From DATBJJ01 sp036556425 (GTDB taxonomy: Bacteria > Acidobacteriota > Vicinamibacteria > Vicinamibacterales > 2-12-FULL-66-21): 64,000 bases of DNA. The translations under genes were made by a program, and so were the position numbers. Below are positions 45,541 to 54,501 of the stretch, piece by piece (within the stretch, counting starts at the first letter, position 1; every line of letters begins with the position of its first letter). Below the pieces are notes generated by a model that worked only from the letters and a program-made list of their open reading frames with translations, was not told where the DNA came from and made no database searches. The stretch covers positions 49,861-113,860 of the forward strand of contig DATBJJ010000051.1 in assembly GCA_036556425.1 (NCBI GenBank). Reading direction: 5' to 3'.

Positions 45541-47694
45541 GTGACAACCCGGGGCTTCTGGACTGCGCTCGCGCTGTTCGTTGTCGGCGCCCCTGTGTCT
45601 CCGGGGCTCGCGCAGGCGCCGGCGAGCGCGCCGCTCCCCATCCTCACGAACATCAAAGACATTCGCGCCCTCTCGCAGGACGAGGGGGCGCGAGGCTATC
45701 GCGTCCGCATCCGGGGCATCGTCACGCACGTCGACGAGCGTGACGACCACAGCCTGATCGTCCACGACGGCAAGATCGGGCAGTTCGTCATGCCGCCCGC
45801 CAATCCCGACAGCGCGGGATCGTGGCACGAGCTCAAGCGCGGCGATCTGGTCGAGATCGAAGGACGCACCGTCCGCGGCGGGTTCGCGCCCAACGTGCAG
45901 CCGGATCTCGTGACGACGGTGGGCACGGCGCCCATGCCCGCGCCGAAGCGAATCCCCTTCACCTCCATGCTGACGGGACGGCACGACTGCGATTACGTCG
46001 AGGTCCTCGGGGTCGTCCAGCGCGCGTGGCTCTCGACCGATCAACAGGTGCGGACGATGTTCGCGGATGTCGCCTTCGAGGAAGGCGTGGTGCGCGCCGC
46101 GTTCTGGAATCACACGCCGGCGGATCTCACGCGGCTCATCGACGCGCGCGTGCGGCTGCGAGGGAACGTCGGAACGATCTTCGGCAGCACGGAACAGCTG
46201 CGCGGCGTGTCGCTCTTCGTCGGCCCCACGAGCGACGTGGAAGTGCTCGAGTCGCCGCCCGATCCGTTCTCGCTGCCGATGCGATCGATCCGCAGCGTGT
46301 ACAAGTACTCGTCTGCCGGCGAGGTCAACCGCCGCATTCGCGTCCGCGGCGTGGTCACGGGATACATCCCCGGAAAGCCCGTCGAGATGCGGGACTTCAC
46401 GAGCACCGCGAAGTTCCGCTTCGTCCGGCACGTGCTCTACGTCCACGACGGCACGGGCGCCGCGCGGATCGAGACCGAGCAGCCGCTTCGGGTTCCGCCG
46501 GGCACGGCGGTCGAAGTGGCCGGTTTTCCCGGGGTCTCGCCGGGGAAACCGATCCTGACGAATGCGGTGTTCAAGGTCGTTGGACAGGGGTATCAGCCTG
46601 CGCCGGAAATCGTCGAAGGATCATCGGTCATCACGCCGGAGAACGATGCGGTCCTCGTGCGCATGCAGGGCCGGCTCCTCAGCCTGCTCATGAGCCCGAC
46701 GCAGCGCGTGCTCGTCGTCAAGGTCGGCGAGACCGTGTTCGACGCGGCGCTCGAGCTCGACGCGGACGAGAGCGCGGACGCGCTCGAGCGAATTCGTCCC
46801 GGCAGCGTGATTGCCGTCACCGGCGTGTATTCCTATCAATGGGGACCGCCGCCGTCGTTCCGGCTCTTCCTGCGATCGCCGGACGACGTCTCCGTCGTGT
46901 CCGCGACGTCGTGGTGGACGCTGCGACACACGGCCGTGATGCTCGTGATGCTCGCGTTGGTCGCATCGGTCGGCGGGTTGTGGTTCAGGATGACAGCGAA
47001 TCGCAAGCGCCAGGAGTATCAGGCGGTGCTGAACGAGCGAAGCCGCGTGGGCCGCGAGCTCCACGACACGCTCGAGCAGGGACTCGCCGGGATCTCGCTG
47101 CAGCTCGAAGCGGTCGCCGGAAGCTTGGAAGCCTCGCCGGAAGCGGCGCTTCAGTCGCTCGACGTTGCGAGGCAGATGCTTCGCTACAGTCAGGAAGAAG
47201 CGCGGCGATCGGTCATGGATCTTCGATCGCAGGCGCTCGAGAGCCGCGATCTCGCCGGCGCGTTGACGGATCTCGCGCGCCAGATGACGTGGGGCACCTC
47301 GGCACATGCGGACGTGCGGATTGAGGGCACGCCGAGGCGGCTCGACGCGTCGCACGAGCATCACTTGTTGCGCATCGGCCTCGAGGCGCTGACGAACGCG
47401 ATCAAGCATTCCGCGGCGCGCCGCATCGACATCACGCTGAGGTTTGGACCGAGCGACACCGAGCTCGTGGTGCAGGACAACGGATGCGGCCTCAACGCGG
47501 CGCCGCATTACCCAGCGGGTGAACATTTCGGGCTGCTCGGCATCCGCGAGCGCGTGGACAAAATCGGCGGCCTGCTGCAGATCAACGGCGAGCGCGGCGC
47601 TGGGACCCGTCTCTCGGTGACGGTCCCCGTGCGCCATCGGCCCGTATCGGATGCGGCCGCATCAACATTGGATGAGTCATGGCGGACAAGCTGA
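45541..47694 (+). CDS. Membrane sensor histidine kinase (HisKA_3, NarL/UhpB type) with OB-like repeats
   Basis: A 717-residue protein. Signal peptide or N-anchor (1-25), then an extracytoplasmic region (about 35-455) built of three similar beta-rich units beginning RVRIRGIVTHVDE, RIRVRGVVTGYIP and LVRMQGRLLSLLM. Each is followed by a GD/GT/GS-x-V-x-V-x-G strand, resembling OB folds. One membrane helix lies at about 462-483. HisKA_3 with phospho-acceptor His508 in RELHDTLEQ, then HATPase_c with LEALTNAIKHS, VQDNGCGL and GLLGIRERV. The start is GTG at 45541. It overlaps its response regulator by 16 bp. The ligand is unknown. Confidence 0.91.
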   Translation: MTTRGFWTALALFVVGAPVSPGLAQAPASAPLPILTNIKDIRALSQDEGARGYRVRIRGIVTHVDERDDHSLIVHDGKIGQFVMPPANPDSAGSWHELKRGDLVEIEGRTVRGGFAPNVQPDLVTTVGTAPMPAPKRIPFTSMLTGRHDCDYVEVLGVVQRAWLSTDQQVRTMFADVAFEEGVVRAAFWNHTPADLTRLIDARVRLRGNVGTIFGSTEQLRGVSLFVGPTSDVEVLESPPDPFSLPMRSIRSVYKYSSAGEVNRRIRVRGVVTGYIPGKPVEMRDFTSTAKFRFVRHVLYVHDGTGAARIETEQPLRVPPGTAVEVAGFPGVSPGKPILTNAVFKVVGQGYQPAPEIVEGSSVITPENDAVLVRMQGRLLSLLMSPTQRVLVVKVGETVFDAALELDADESADALERIRPGSVIAVTGVYSYQWGPPPSFRLFLRSPDDVSVVSATSWWTLRHTAVMLVMLALVASVGGLWFRMTANRKRQEYQAVLNERSRVGRELHDTLEQGLAGISLQLEAVAGSLEASPEAALQSLDVARQMLRYSQEEARRSVMDLRSQALESRDLAGALTDLARQMTWGTSAHADVRIEGTPRRLDASHEHHLLRIGLEALTNAIKHSAARRIDITLRFGPSDTELVVQDNGCGLNAAPHYPAGEHFGLLGIRERVDKIGGLLQINGERGAGTRLSVTVPVRHRPVSDAAASTLDESWRTS

Positions 47695-48308
47695 GAATCA
47701 TGCTCGTCGACGATCACTACCTGGTCCGCGTGGGCCTGCGCAGCATCATCGCGCTGGAGCCGGACATGATGGTCTGCGCCGAAGCGTCGAGCGGCGAGCA
47801 GGCCAAGGCGCTCTTCCGCGCGCACCGGCCCGACGTCACGTTGATGGATCTCCGGCTGCCCGGCATGGGCGGAACGGACACGGTTCACGCGATCCGTCTC
47901 GAGTTTCCCGACGCTCGCATCGTGATGATCTCGACCTACGTCGGCGACGAGGAAATCTACCGCGCGCTCCAGGCGGGGGCGATGGCCTACCTTCCGAAGT
48001 CGGTGCAGCGCGAGGAGTTGACGAACGCGATCCGGAAAGCGGCCGCGGGGCAGCGCCACATCCCGGCGGAGGTCGCCGCCCGTCTGGCGGAGCGCGTCAC
48101 GCGATCGCAGCTCTCGGGCCGCGAGCTCGAGGTCCTGCGCCTGCTCGTCGGCGGACGCCGCAATCGCGAGATCGCCGGCGCCCTCGTCATCTCCGAAGGG
48201 ACGGTCAAGCTCCACGTCAGCAGTATCTTAGGAAAGCTCGGCGCTGCCGACCGGACCGAAGCCGTCACCGTCGCCCTGCAGCGCGGGATTGTTCAGCTCG
48301 AACAGTAA
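47679..48308 (+). CDS. NarL/FixJ-family response regulator
   Basis: A 209-residue protein. Receiver domain with acidic pair Asp11/Asp12, phospho-acceptor Asp57 in LMDLRLPGMGG, and the conserved Lys in YLPKSVQ. A C-terminal LuxR-type helix-turn-helix follows (QLSGRELEVLRLLVGGRRNREIAGALV and EGTVKLHVSSILGKLG). It partners the overlapping histidine kinase. Likely targets are the flanking TonB receptor genes, by context only. The sequence after the stop contains the promoter of TonB receptor 3. Confidence 0.94.
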   Translation: MADKLRIMLVDDHYLVRVGLRSIIALEPDMMVCAEASSGEQAKALFRAHRPDVTLMDLRLPGMGGTDTVHAIRLEFPDARIVMISTYVGDEEIYRALQAGAMAYLPKSVQREELTNAIRKAAAGQRHIPAEVAARLAERVTRSQLSGRELEVLRLLVGGRRNREIAGALVISEGTVKLHVSSILGKLGAADRTEAVTVALQRGIVQLEQ

Positions 48309-48355
48309 TCTCAAAGTATTACTTTCGACATATCCGTTACTCCATCTTCAGCTAG

Positions 48356-48384
48356 TTGACCTGTTTAGGTTACCGGCCTACGCT
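48356..48384 (+). promoter_or_regulatory. Sigma-70-type promoter candidate of TonB receptor 3
   Basis: TTGACC (48356-48361), 17-bp spacer, TACGCT (48379-48384). The -35 and spacer length are identical to the promoter of receptor 2. Confidence 0.5.
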
Positions 48385-48456
48385 CTGGGCGGTCTGGGAG
48401 GAGTCTCACAGTACGTCCGTACGCCGTGTCTTTCATCGGCTGAGAGAAGACGAAAC

Positions 48457-51400
48457 ATGTCCCCATCTGTCCAACCGCAGCGAGTTCTAGCCCTTCTTCT
48501 CTGCACGATCTTTCTCACGGCCGCAACGGCCGCGGGGCAGACCTCGACCGCGACGGTCCGAGGCATCGTGCAGGATCCGACCGGCGGCGTGCTGCCGGGC
48601 GCGACGATCACGTTCACGAACACCGGCACGAACGCCGTGCAGACGACCGTGACCGATGGTCGAGGCCAGTACCTCATTGCCGGCTTGTTCCCCGGCACCT
48701 ACAACCTCAAGGTCGAGATGGACGGCTTCAAGACCTACGAGCAGAAGGGGCTCAACCTCACGCCCAACGACAACCGCGGCATCGACTTCCGGCTCGAGGT
48801 CGGCCAGCGCGCGGAGACGGTCACCGTGACCGCCATCCAGGAAGTGATTCAGACGCAGACGGGCGCGCGCGAAGGCGTGCTGACGGCGTCGCAGATCGAC
48901 AACCTCTCGGTCATCGGCCGCAGCGCGCTGGAACTGCTCCGCATTCTGCCGGGCGTCGTCGCCGAGTTCAATCAGGGCGAGTCGGTGAGCTTCGGCGGCG
49001 GCGGCAACAACACGCAGGCGTACACCGTCAACGGCATCCGCTCGTCCGGCAACACGGTCGCGCTCGACGGATCGTCGCTCATCGACATCGGCAGCAACAG
49101 CGGCGTCATCGTTTCCCTGAACATGGACATGGTTCAGGAAGTGAAGGTCCAGAGCTCGAACTTCGCCGCCGAGTACGGCACGGGCGGCATGAACGTGAGC
49201 GGCGTCACCAAGGCGGGCACGTCGAAGTTCCACGGATCGCTCTACGACTACTGGCGCGATCACAGGTTCGCGGCCAACGATCGCTCGAACAGCATCACGC
49301 TGACGCCGAAGCCGAAGAGCACGTATCAGTTCCCCGGCGGCAACGTCGGCGGTCCGATCACGTTCGGCGACAGCTACACGAAGAACCGCGATCGCCTATT
49401 CTTCTTCGCGGCGTTCGAAGGTCAGCGGCAGCAGGTCGATTCGGGATCGAGCTTCACGCGCACGTTCTCGCCGGCGATGAAGAACGGCGACTTCAGCGAG
49501 CTGCTCGCGAACCGCGGGTCGAACTTGAACAGCCCCGCGCAGCTCAGGATCCCGCAGGGGTATCCGAACGCGGGCCAGCCCGCGCCGAACAACGACATGC
49601 GGCCGTACATGACCGCGACGGGCCGGTACTTCGCTTCGCTCTACCCCGATCCAAACTTCAGCGACCCGAACAATCTGTACAACTACGTCTACAGCCGGCT
49701 CGAGCCGACGGACCGCTGGGACTTCAAGACGCGCATCGACTGGAACATCACCAACAACACGCGCGCGTACATGCGCATCGCGCAAGAAGGCGAGACCATC
49801 GAGCAGCCGCGCGGCGTGTGGTGGGCGCCCGCGGACGTCGTCGCGCTCCCGACGCCGAACATCGGCGAGAACCGCGGCCGATCGTACTCTGGCAACATCG
49901 TGTCGGTGCTCAGCCCGACGATGACGAACGAGATCCTCGTCAGCTACAGCCGGCTGACGCTGGACAACCGGTTCCAGAATCCAGAGATCCTGCAGCAGGG
50001 CGCGGGCGGCATTACGTTCCGAGGGATCTTCCCGCCGGAGCAGTCGAGCCCGTATCTGCCCACCGATCTTCTGCACGGGTGGGGCAGCAGCGGCCAGGTC
50101 GGCAACCTCTGGGCGAAGGCCAACGACATGTACGCGCACAACGACGCGCTGCAGTTCAGCAGCAAGCTGACGAAGCTCGCGGGCGCGCACGGCCTGAAGT
50201 TCGGCATCGCGATCGAGCGCGGTCAGAAGCAGCAGAACTTCCAGAACGTCGAGGCCGGACAGCTCTGGTTCGGCAACGACAACAATACGGGCACCGGCCA
50301 CTCCGGCGCCGACATGCTCGTCGGCCGCGTCGGCCAGTTCAATCAGGGGACGGCGCGCAACGGCAACCCGTCGCCCGGCAATCCCTACGGTGAGTTCCGC
50401 TACTGGAGCACCGACGCGTTCGCGCAGGACAGCTGGAAGCTGCGATCGAATCTCACGCTCGAGTACGGCGTGAGGTTCGGCTACTGGACCAACAACGAAG
50501 AGGTCAAGTTCGGCCTCGGCGGCTACTTCGATCCGGCTCTCTACGACCCGACCAAGGGATCGTTCCTCGATCCGGGAACGTTCCAGCGCGTGAACGGCGT
50601 CTGCTACGTGGAAACCGGCTGCGCGCCGGCTGGCATCCTGTCGAACCGTTCGCCCTTCGCGCTGCCTCGCGTCAACGTCGCCTGGGATATCGACGGCGAG
50701 GGCAACAATGTCCTCCGCGGCGGTTATGGGATCTTCTACAACCGCAACATGGGGAACGTGGAATACGACAGCACGATTCGTCTGGCGCCCAACGCGTACC
50801 AGGTCGCGACAGACTTCTGGGCGGGTGGCAGCTACGGCAACGGCGTCGGCCTGACTTACGACACGATCAGCCAGGCGACGCTCGCGAATCGCATCGGCAG
50901 CCTCGGGATCAATTCACTCACGCCGAACTCGTTCAAGTGGCCGAAGACCCACAGCTTCAGCCTGAACTACGCGCGGCGGATCCCGTGGAACCAGGTCGTC
51001 GAGGTGAGCTACGTCGGCTCGCGCGGCAAGGATCTCGTCAGCCGCACCCAGGGCAACGTGATGCCGTACGGCGTCATGAATTCGGGGAGCGTCAACGGCG
51101 TCGATCTCTCGAACCCGGTCAACCGCGTCGCGGTCGCGAGCGTGGGCGACAACCTCGCGAGATTCCGCCCGTTCAACGCGCTGAACGGCATCCTCGTCTA
51201 CGACTTCCGCGGCGAGTCGAAATACGACTCGATGCAGCTCACGCTGAGCCGCCAGACCGGGCGCAGGCTGCAGTACTTCGTGGCCTATACGTACGGGAAG
51301 ACTCGCGGCACGCTCGGCGACGAGTACTCGACGATCGATCCTTACGATCCCGGTCGCACCTATGGCGTGCTCGCGCAGGATCGCACGCACGTCCTGAACG

Positions 51401-52083
51401 TGTCGTGGAACGCGTTCCTGCCCGACGGCGCGCAAGGGACGATGAACAACCCGATCGGCCGCGGGCTGCTGAACGGATGGCAGTTGTCCGGCATCTCGTC
51501 GATGGCGAGCGGCGTGCCGTACCGATTGAGCTTCACCGGCGCGGCCGCAGGCAACAGCATCGCGGCGGCGTATTTCGGCACGGCGGACGTCGTCGGCCCG
51601 GCGCTCGGCGCCGGCAACGGCCTGGCGCCCGTCTACACCTGCGATCCGCGAACCGGTGGCACCGAAGTGGGCGAGAAGGTGCTCGACATCAATTGCATCT
51701 CGGTGCCGGCATTCGGGCAGAACGGCGACCTCGTGCCGCCGTACAACATCCGCACGCCGACGCGATTCAATCACGACGTGACGCTGTTCAAGAACTTCGA
51801 CATCAAAGGGGAGCAGAAGATCCAGTTCCGCGTCGGGTTCTTCAACATCTTCAATCAGGCGTTCGCGAATCCCTTCATCGGCAACGACATCAACTTGAAC
51901 CTCGAAACCGTCTGCAATGTGACGCGCAATGGCATCCCCGACGGCACGGGCGCGCTGCGCGACAACGTCTGCGATCCGACGCAGGGCTTCACGTATACGC
52001 CGCAGACGATCTCCAACTTCGGCAAGATCAACCTCAAGCGCGGCAAGCGCGTGGTCGAGTTCGTCCTGAAGTACTACTTCTGA
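48457..52083 (+). CDS. TonB-dependent receptor 3 with carboxypeptidase-regulatory domain
   Basis: A 1208-residue outer-membrane protein. Signal peptide (VLALLLCTIFLTAATAAGQ), CarboxypepD_reg-like domain (TATVRGIVQDPTGGVLPGA), plug (NTQAYTVNGIRSSGNTVALD), and barrel ending RVVEFVLKYYF with the terminal Phe typical of BAM substrates. The ATG at 48457 starts the signal peptide; an upstream frame to 48289 would overlap the regulator. A strong Rho-independent terminator follows the stop, separating it from the TPR/VWFA genes. Confidence 0.94.
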   Translation: MSPSVQPQRVLALLLCTIFLTAATAAGQTSTATVRGIVQDPTGGVLPGATITFTNTGTNAVQTTVTDGRGQYLIAGLFPGTYNLKVEMDGFKTYEQKGLNLTPNDNRGIDFRLEVGQRAETVTVTAIQEVIQTQTGAREGVLTASQIDNLSVIGRSALELLRILPGVVAEFNQGESVSFGGGGNNTQAYTVNGIRSSGNTVALDGSSLIDIGSNSGVIVSLNMDMVQEVKVQSSNFAAEYGTGGMNVSGVTKAGTSKFHGSLYDYWRDHRFAANDRSNSITLTPKPKSTYQFPGGNVGGPITFGDSYTKNRDRLFFFAAFEGQRQQVDSGSSFTRTFSPAMKNGDFSELLANRGSNLNSPAQLRIPQGYPNAGQPAPNNDMRPYMTATGRYFASLYPDPNFSDPNNLYNYVYSRLEPTDRWDFKTRIDWNITNNTRAYMRIAQEGETIEQPRGVWWAPADVVALPTPNIGENRGRSYSGNIVSVLSPTMTNEILVSYSRLTLDNRFQNPEILQQGAGGITFRGIFPPEQSSPYLPTDLLHGWGSSGQVGNLWAKANDMYAHNDALQFSSKLTKLAGAHGLKFGIAIERGQKQQNFQNVEAGQLWFGNDNNTGTGHSGADMLVGRVGQFNQGTARNGNPSPGNPYGEFRYWSTDAFAQDSWKLRSNLTLEYGVRFGYWTNNEEVKFGLGGYFDPALYDPTKGSFLDPGTFQRVNGVCYVETGCAPAGILSNRSPFALPRVNVAWDIDGEGNNVLRGGYGIFYNRNMGNVEYDSTIRLAPNAYQVATDFWAGGSYGNGVGLTYDTISQATLANRIGSLGINSLTPNSFKWPKTHSFSLNYARRIPWNQVVEVSYVGSRGKDLVSRTQGNVMPYGVMNSGSVNGVDLSNPVNRVAVASVGDNLARFRPFNALNGILVYDFRGESKYDSMQLTLSRQTGRRLQYFVAYTYGKTRGTLGDEYSTIDPYDPGRTYGVLAQDRTHVLNVSWNAFLPDGAQGTMNNPIGRGLLNGWQLSGISSMASGVPYRLSFTGAAAGNSIAAAYFGTADVVGPALGAGNGLAPVYTCDPRTGGTEVGEKVLDINCISVPAFGQNGDLVPPYNIRTPTRFNHDVTLFKNFDIKGEQKIQFRVGFFNIFNQAFANPFIGNDINLNLETVCNVTRNGIPDGTGALRDNVCDPTQGFTYTPQTISNFGKINLKRGKRVVEFVLKYYF

Positions 52084-52104
52084 GACAGCTCGAGCGGGGG
52101 ATTG

Positions 52105-52143
52105 CGAGGAGGAGGGCCGAGGCTCTCCTCCTCGTTGTTTTTT
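52105..52143 (+). terminator. Rho-independent terminator of TonB receptor 3
   Basis: Stem CGAGGAGGAG (52105-52114) with CTCCTCCTCG (52125-52134), 10-nt loop, followed by TTGTTTTTT (52135-52143). This is the only classic terminator with a T-tract that I saw in the window. Confidence 0.85.
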
Positions 52144-52152
52144 GGGGCTACA

Positions 52153-52190
52153 CTAGCTGGCAGGCAGCTTCCAGACGCCAGCTTCCAGCT
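52153..52190. repeat. Short AGCTTCCAG repeat/palindrome in the TPR gene leader
   Basis: AGCTGG at the left and CCAGCT at the right enclose two copies of CAGCTTCCAG, between the terminator and the first TPR gene. Confidence 0.55.
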
Positions 52191-52196
52191 ATTGGA

Positions 52197-53324
52197 ATGA
52201 TGATTCGCCGCTCGATCCTGTTCCTGCTCGGACTCCTGGCAATGCCCGCGCTTGCCGGCGCGCAGACCGCGCAGGACTTCGACCGGTTGCTCGCGCGCGC
52301 GATGGAGCTCCACAAGGCGGGCGACATCCTTGGCGCGATCGACACCTACAAGTCCGCGCTGACGATCTTTCCCGACCGCGCCGATGCGCTCTCGAATCTC
52401 GGTGCGGCCTACGTGCGCCTCGGCCAGTTCGACGATGCGGTGAAGCAGTACGAGGCGGCGCTGAAATCGGATCCGATGAACAACGCCGTGCGATTGAACC
52501 TCGCGCTCGCGTACTACAAGTCCGCGCGGCCCAACCAGGCGATCCCGCAGTTGAACCGCGTGCTCGCGTCCGATCCCGAAGCGAAGAACGCGTACCTCGT
52601 GCTGGCGGATTGCTTTCTGCAGACGGGGCAGGACAAGGAAGTTATCGCGCTCCTGAAACCGCGCGAGCAGTTGTTCGGATCGGATCTCGCGTACGCGTAT
52701 CTCCTCGGTACGGCGCTCCTGTACACCGGCGATGGAGCCGAGGGGCAGAAGTACGTGGACCGCGTGTTCGGCGCCGGCGACTCTGCCGAAGCGCACCTGC
52801 TGCTCGGGCTCGCGTACCTCGGCCGGCTGGATTATCGAAGCGCCAAGGAGGAACTGCAGCGCGCCGTGCAGCTCAATCCGAAGCTGCCGACGGCGCACTC
52901 GTTGTACGGGCGCGCGCTGCGCGCGCTCGGCGATCAGGACGGCGCGGAGCGCGCGTTCCGCAGGGAGCTCGAGCAGAACGTCAACGACTTCGAGGCCAAC
53001 CTGCAGATGGGCAACCTCCGCAAGGACGCGCAGCGATTCGCGGAAGCGTCGACGTACCTCGAGCGGGCCATGACGATCCGGCCCGAGGATCTCGTGGCGA
53101 GAAAACTGCTCGCGAGTCTGCGTCTGCAGACGGGCCGCACGGAAGACGCGGTGGCGCTGCTCGAAGAGATCGTCGAGGACGCGCCCGATCTGGTGGAAGC
53201 GCACGTGCAGTTGGCGACCGCCTACAATCGCCTGAAGCGGAAAGAGGACGCCGCGCGCGAGCAGGCGATCATCGATCGACTGAACGCGCAGATTCAGGCG
53301 AAGCAGAAGGGCGGCGGCAACTAA
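52197..53324 (+). CDS. Exported TPR-repeat protein 1
   Basis: A 375-residue protein. Signal peptide (SILFLLGLLAMPALAGA), then about nine tetratricopeptide repeats from residue 25 onward, for example ADALSNLGAAYVRLGQFDDA and VEAHVQLATAYNRLKRKEDA. TPR solenoids mediate protein-protein contacts, so this is a likely periplasmic scaffold. ATGATG occurs at the start (52197 and 52200); I took the first. TPR protein 2 starts on the base after the TAA, and the VWFA gene follows 1 bp after that, so all belong to one operon with 56722-58917. Confidence 0.9.
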   Translation: MMIRRSILFLLGLLAMPALAGAQTAQDFDRLLARAMELHKAGDILGAIDTYKSALTIFPDRADALSNLGAAYVRLGQFDDAVKQYEAALKSDPMNNAVRLNLALAYYKSARPNQAIPQLNRVLASDPEAKNAYLVLADCFLQTGQDKEVIALLKPREQLFGSDLAYAYLLGTALLYTGDGAEGQKYVDRVFGAGDSAEAHLLLGLAYLGRLDYRSAKEELQRAVQLNPKLPTAHSLYGRALRALGDQDGAERAFRRELEQNVNDFEANLQMGNLRKDAQRFAEASTYLERAMTIRPEDLVARKLLASLRLQTGRTEDAVALLEEIVEDAPDLVEAHVQLATAYNRLKRKEDAAREQAIIDRLNAQIQAKQKGGGN

Positions 53325-54500
53325 ATGCGCGCGACGCTCCTGCTGCTCGTCCTCGCGTGGCTTCCGGCTTTAGCCGGAAGCTCCGTCGCAGCCCAAGCCA
53401 CCTCCCCCAAACCCAAGCCCGCGGCGAGCTCTGCCGCGTTCGACACGCTGCTCAAGGCGGCCACGGAAGCGCGGCAGGCCGAGCAATGGAAGGAAGCGAT
53501 CGGGCTCTACGCGAAGATCGTCAAGATCAAGCCCGATTACGTCGAAGGCTACTGGTATCAGGGGACGGCGTACTACACGCTCGAGGATTTCTCGAACTGC
53601 CGCGAAGCGTTCCGCAGGGTCGTCAAGCTCGCGCCGAAGAACGGCGCGGGATACGCGTTCCTCGGGCTCTGCGGATTCGGGCTCAAGGACTACGACCGCG
53701 CGCTCCAGCACCTCCTCCAGTCGCGGATTCTCGGCGTCGGCGACGCGAAGGATCTCGGCAGCGTCGCGCGGTACCATGCGGCGATCCTGATGACGCGGAT
53801 CGATCAGTTCGAGCAGGCGCTCGAAACGCTCGGGGAGTTCGCGAACGAAGGCGACGACAACCCGCGCGTGATCGAGGCGATGGGGCTGGCGACGCTGCGC
53901 ATGCCGCTCCTGCCGAGCGAGTATCCGCCGGACCGGCGGGAGATGGTGCTGATGGCCGGACGCGCGAGCTACATGATGGCCACGCGGAACACGGCCGCCG
54001 CGGACAAGGCGTTCGAGGCGCTGGCGGTGCGGTATTCCGAGACGCCGAACGTGCACTACGCCTACGGCGTATTCCTCCTGCAGGAGCAGGCCGACAAGGC
54101 TCTGGAAGAATTCAAGCGCGAGCTCGAGATCCAGCCGGGAAACGTGTGGTCGCTGATGCAGATCGCGTACGAGTACCTGAAGCGCGGCGACGCCGCCGCG
54201 GCGTTGCCGTGGGCGCAGCAGTCGGTCAAGGCTTCGCCGAACGCCTTCACGGCGCGGAAGGCGCTCGGGCAAGCGCTGCTGGAGACGGGCGACGTCGACG
54301 GCGCGATCCGCGAGCTCGAGACCGGCATCAAGCTCGCGCCCGAGAGCCCCGGGCTCTATTTCACGATCGCGCGCGCGTATCAGCGCGCCGGCCGCGTCGA
54401 GGACGCCAACCGCGCACGCAAGGAATTCACGAGGCTCGACGAGCTCGCGCGCACGCTGCGTTCCGGCGCACAGTCAGTCGGCGGGATTAGGGATAAGTAG
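53325..54500 (+). CDS. Exported TPR-repeat protein 2
   Basis: A 391-residue protein. Signal peptide (TLLLLVLAWLPALAGSSVAAQ), part of which is encoded by a dispersed hairpin element (53355-53380). Seven or so TPR units follow, including WKEAIGLYAKIVKIKPDYVEG, GAGYAFLGLCGFGLKDYDRA and NAFTARKALGQALLETGDVD. It probably acts with TPR protein 1 as a periplasmic scaffold. It starts directly after the previous stop and ends 1 bp before the VWFA gene, so translation is likely coupled. Confidence 0.9.
   Translation: MRATLLLLVLAWLPALAGSSVAAQATSPKPKPAASSAAFDTLLKAATEARQAEQWKEAIGLYAKIVKIKPDYVEGYWYQGTAYYTLEDFSNCREAFRRVVKLAPKNGAGYAFLGLCGFGLKDYDRALQHLLQSRILGVGDAKDLGSVARYHAAILMTRIDQFEQALETLGEFANEGDDNPRVIEAMGLATLRMPLLPSEYPPDRREMVLMAGRASYMMATRNTAAADKAFEALAVRYSETPNVHYAYGVFLLQEQADKALEEFKRELEIQPGNVWSLMQIAYEYLKRGDAAAALPWAQQSVKASPNAFTARKALGQALLETGDVDGAIRELETGIKLAPESPGLYFTIARAYQRAGRVEDANRARKEFTRLDELARTLRSGAQSVGGIRDK
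53355..53380 (+). repeat. REP-like 26-bp hairpin element, copy 2, inside the TPR2 signal peptide
   Basis: The 8-bp stem CTTCCGGC (53361-53368) pairs with GCCGGAAG (53373-53380) around TTTA. It is identical at 24 of 26 positions to 10487-10512 but is read in another frame (WLPALAGS). Confidence 0.75.
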
Positions 54501-54501
54501 G

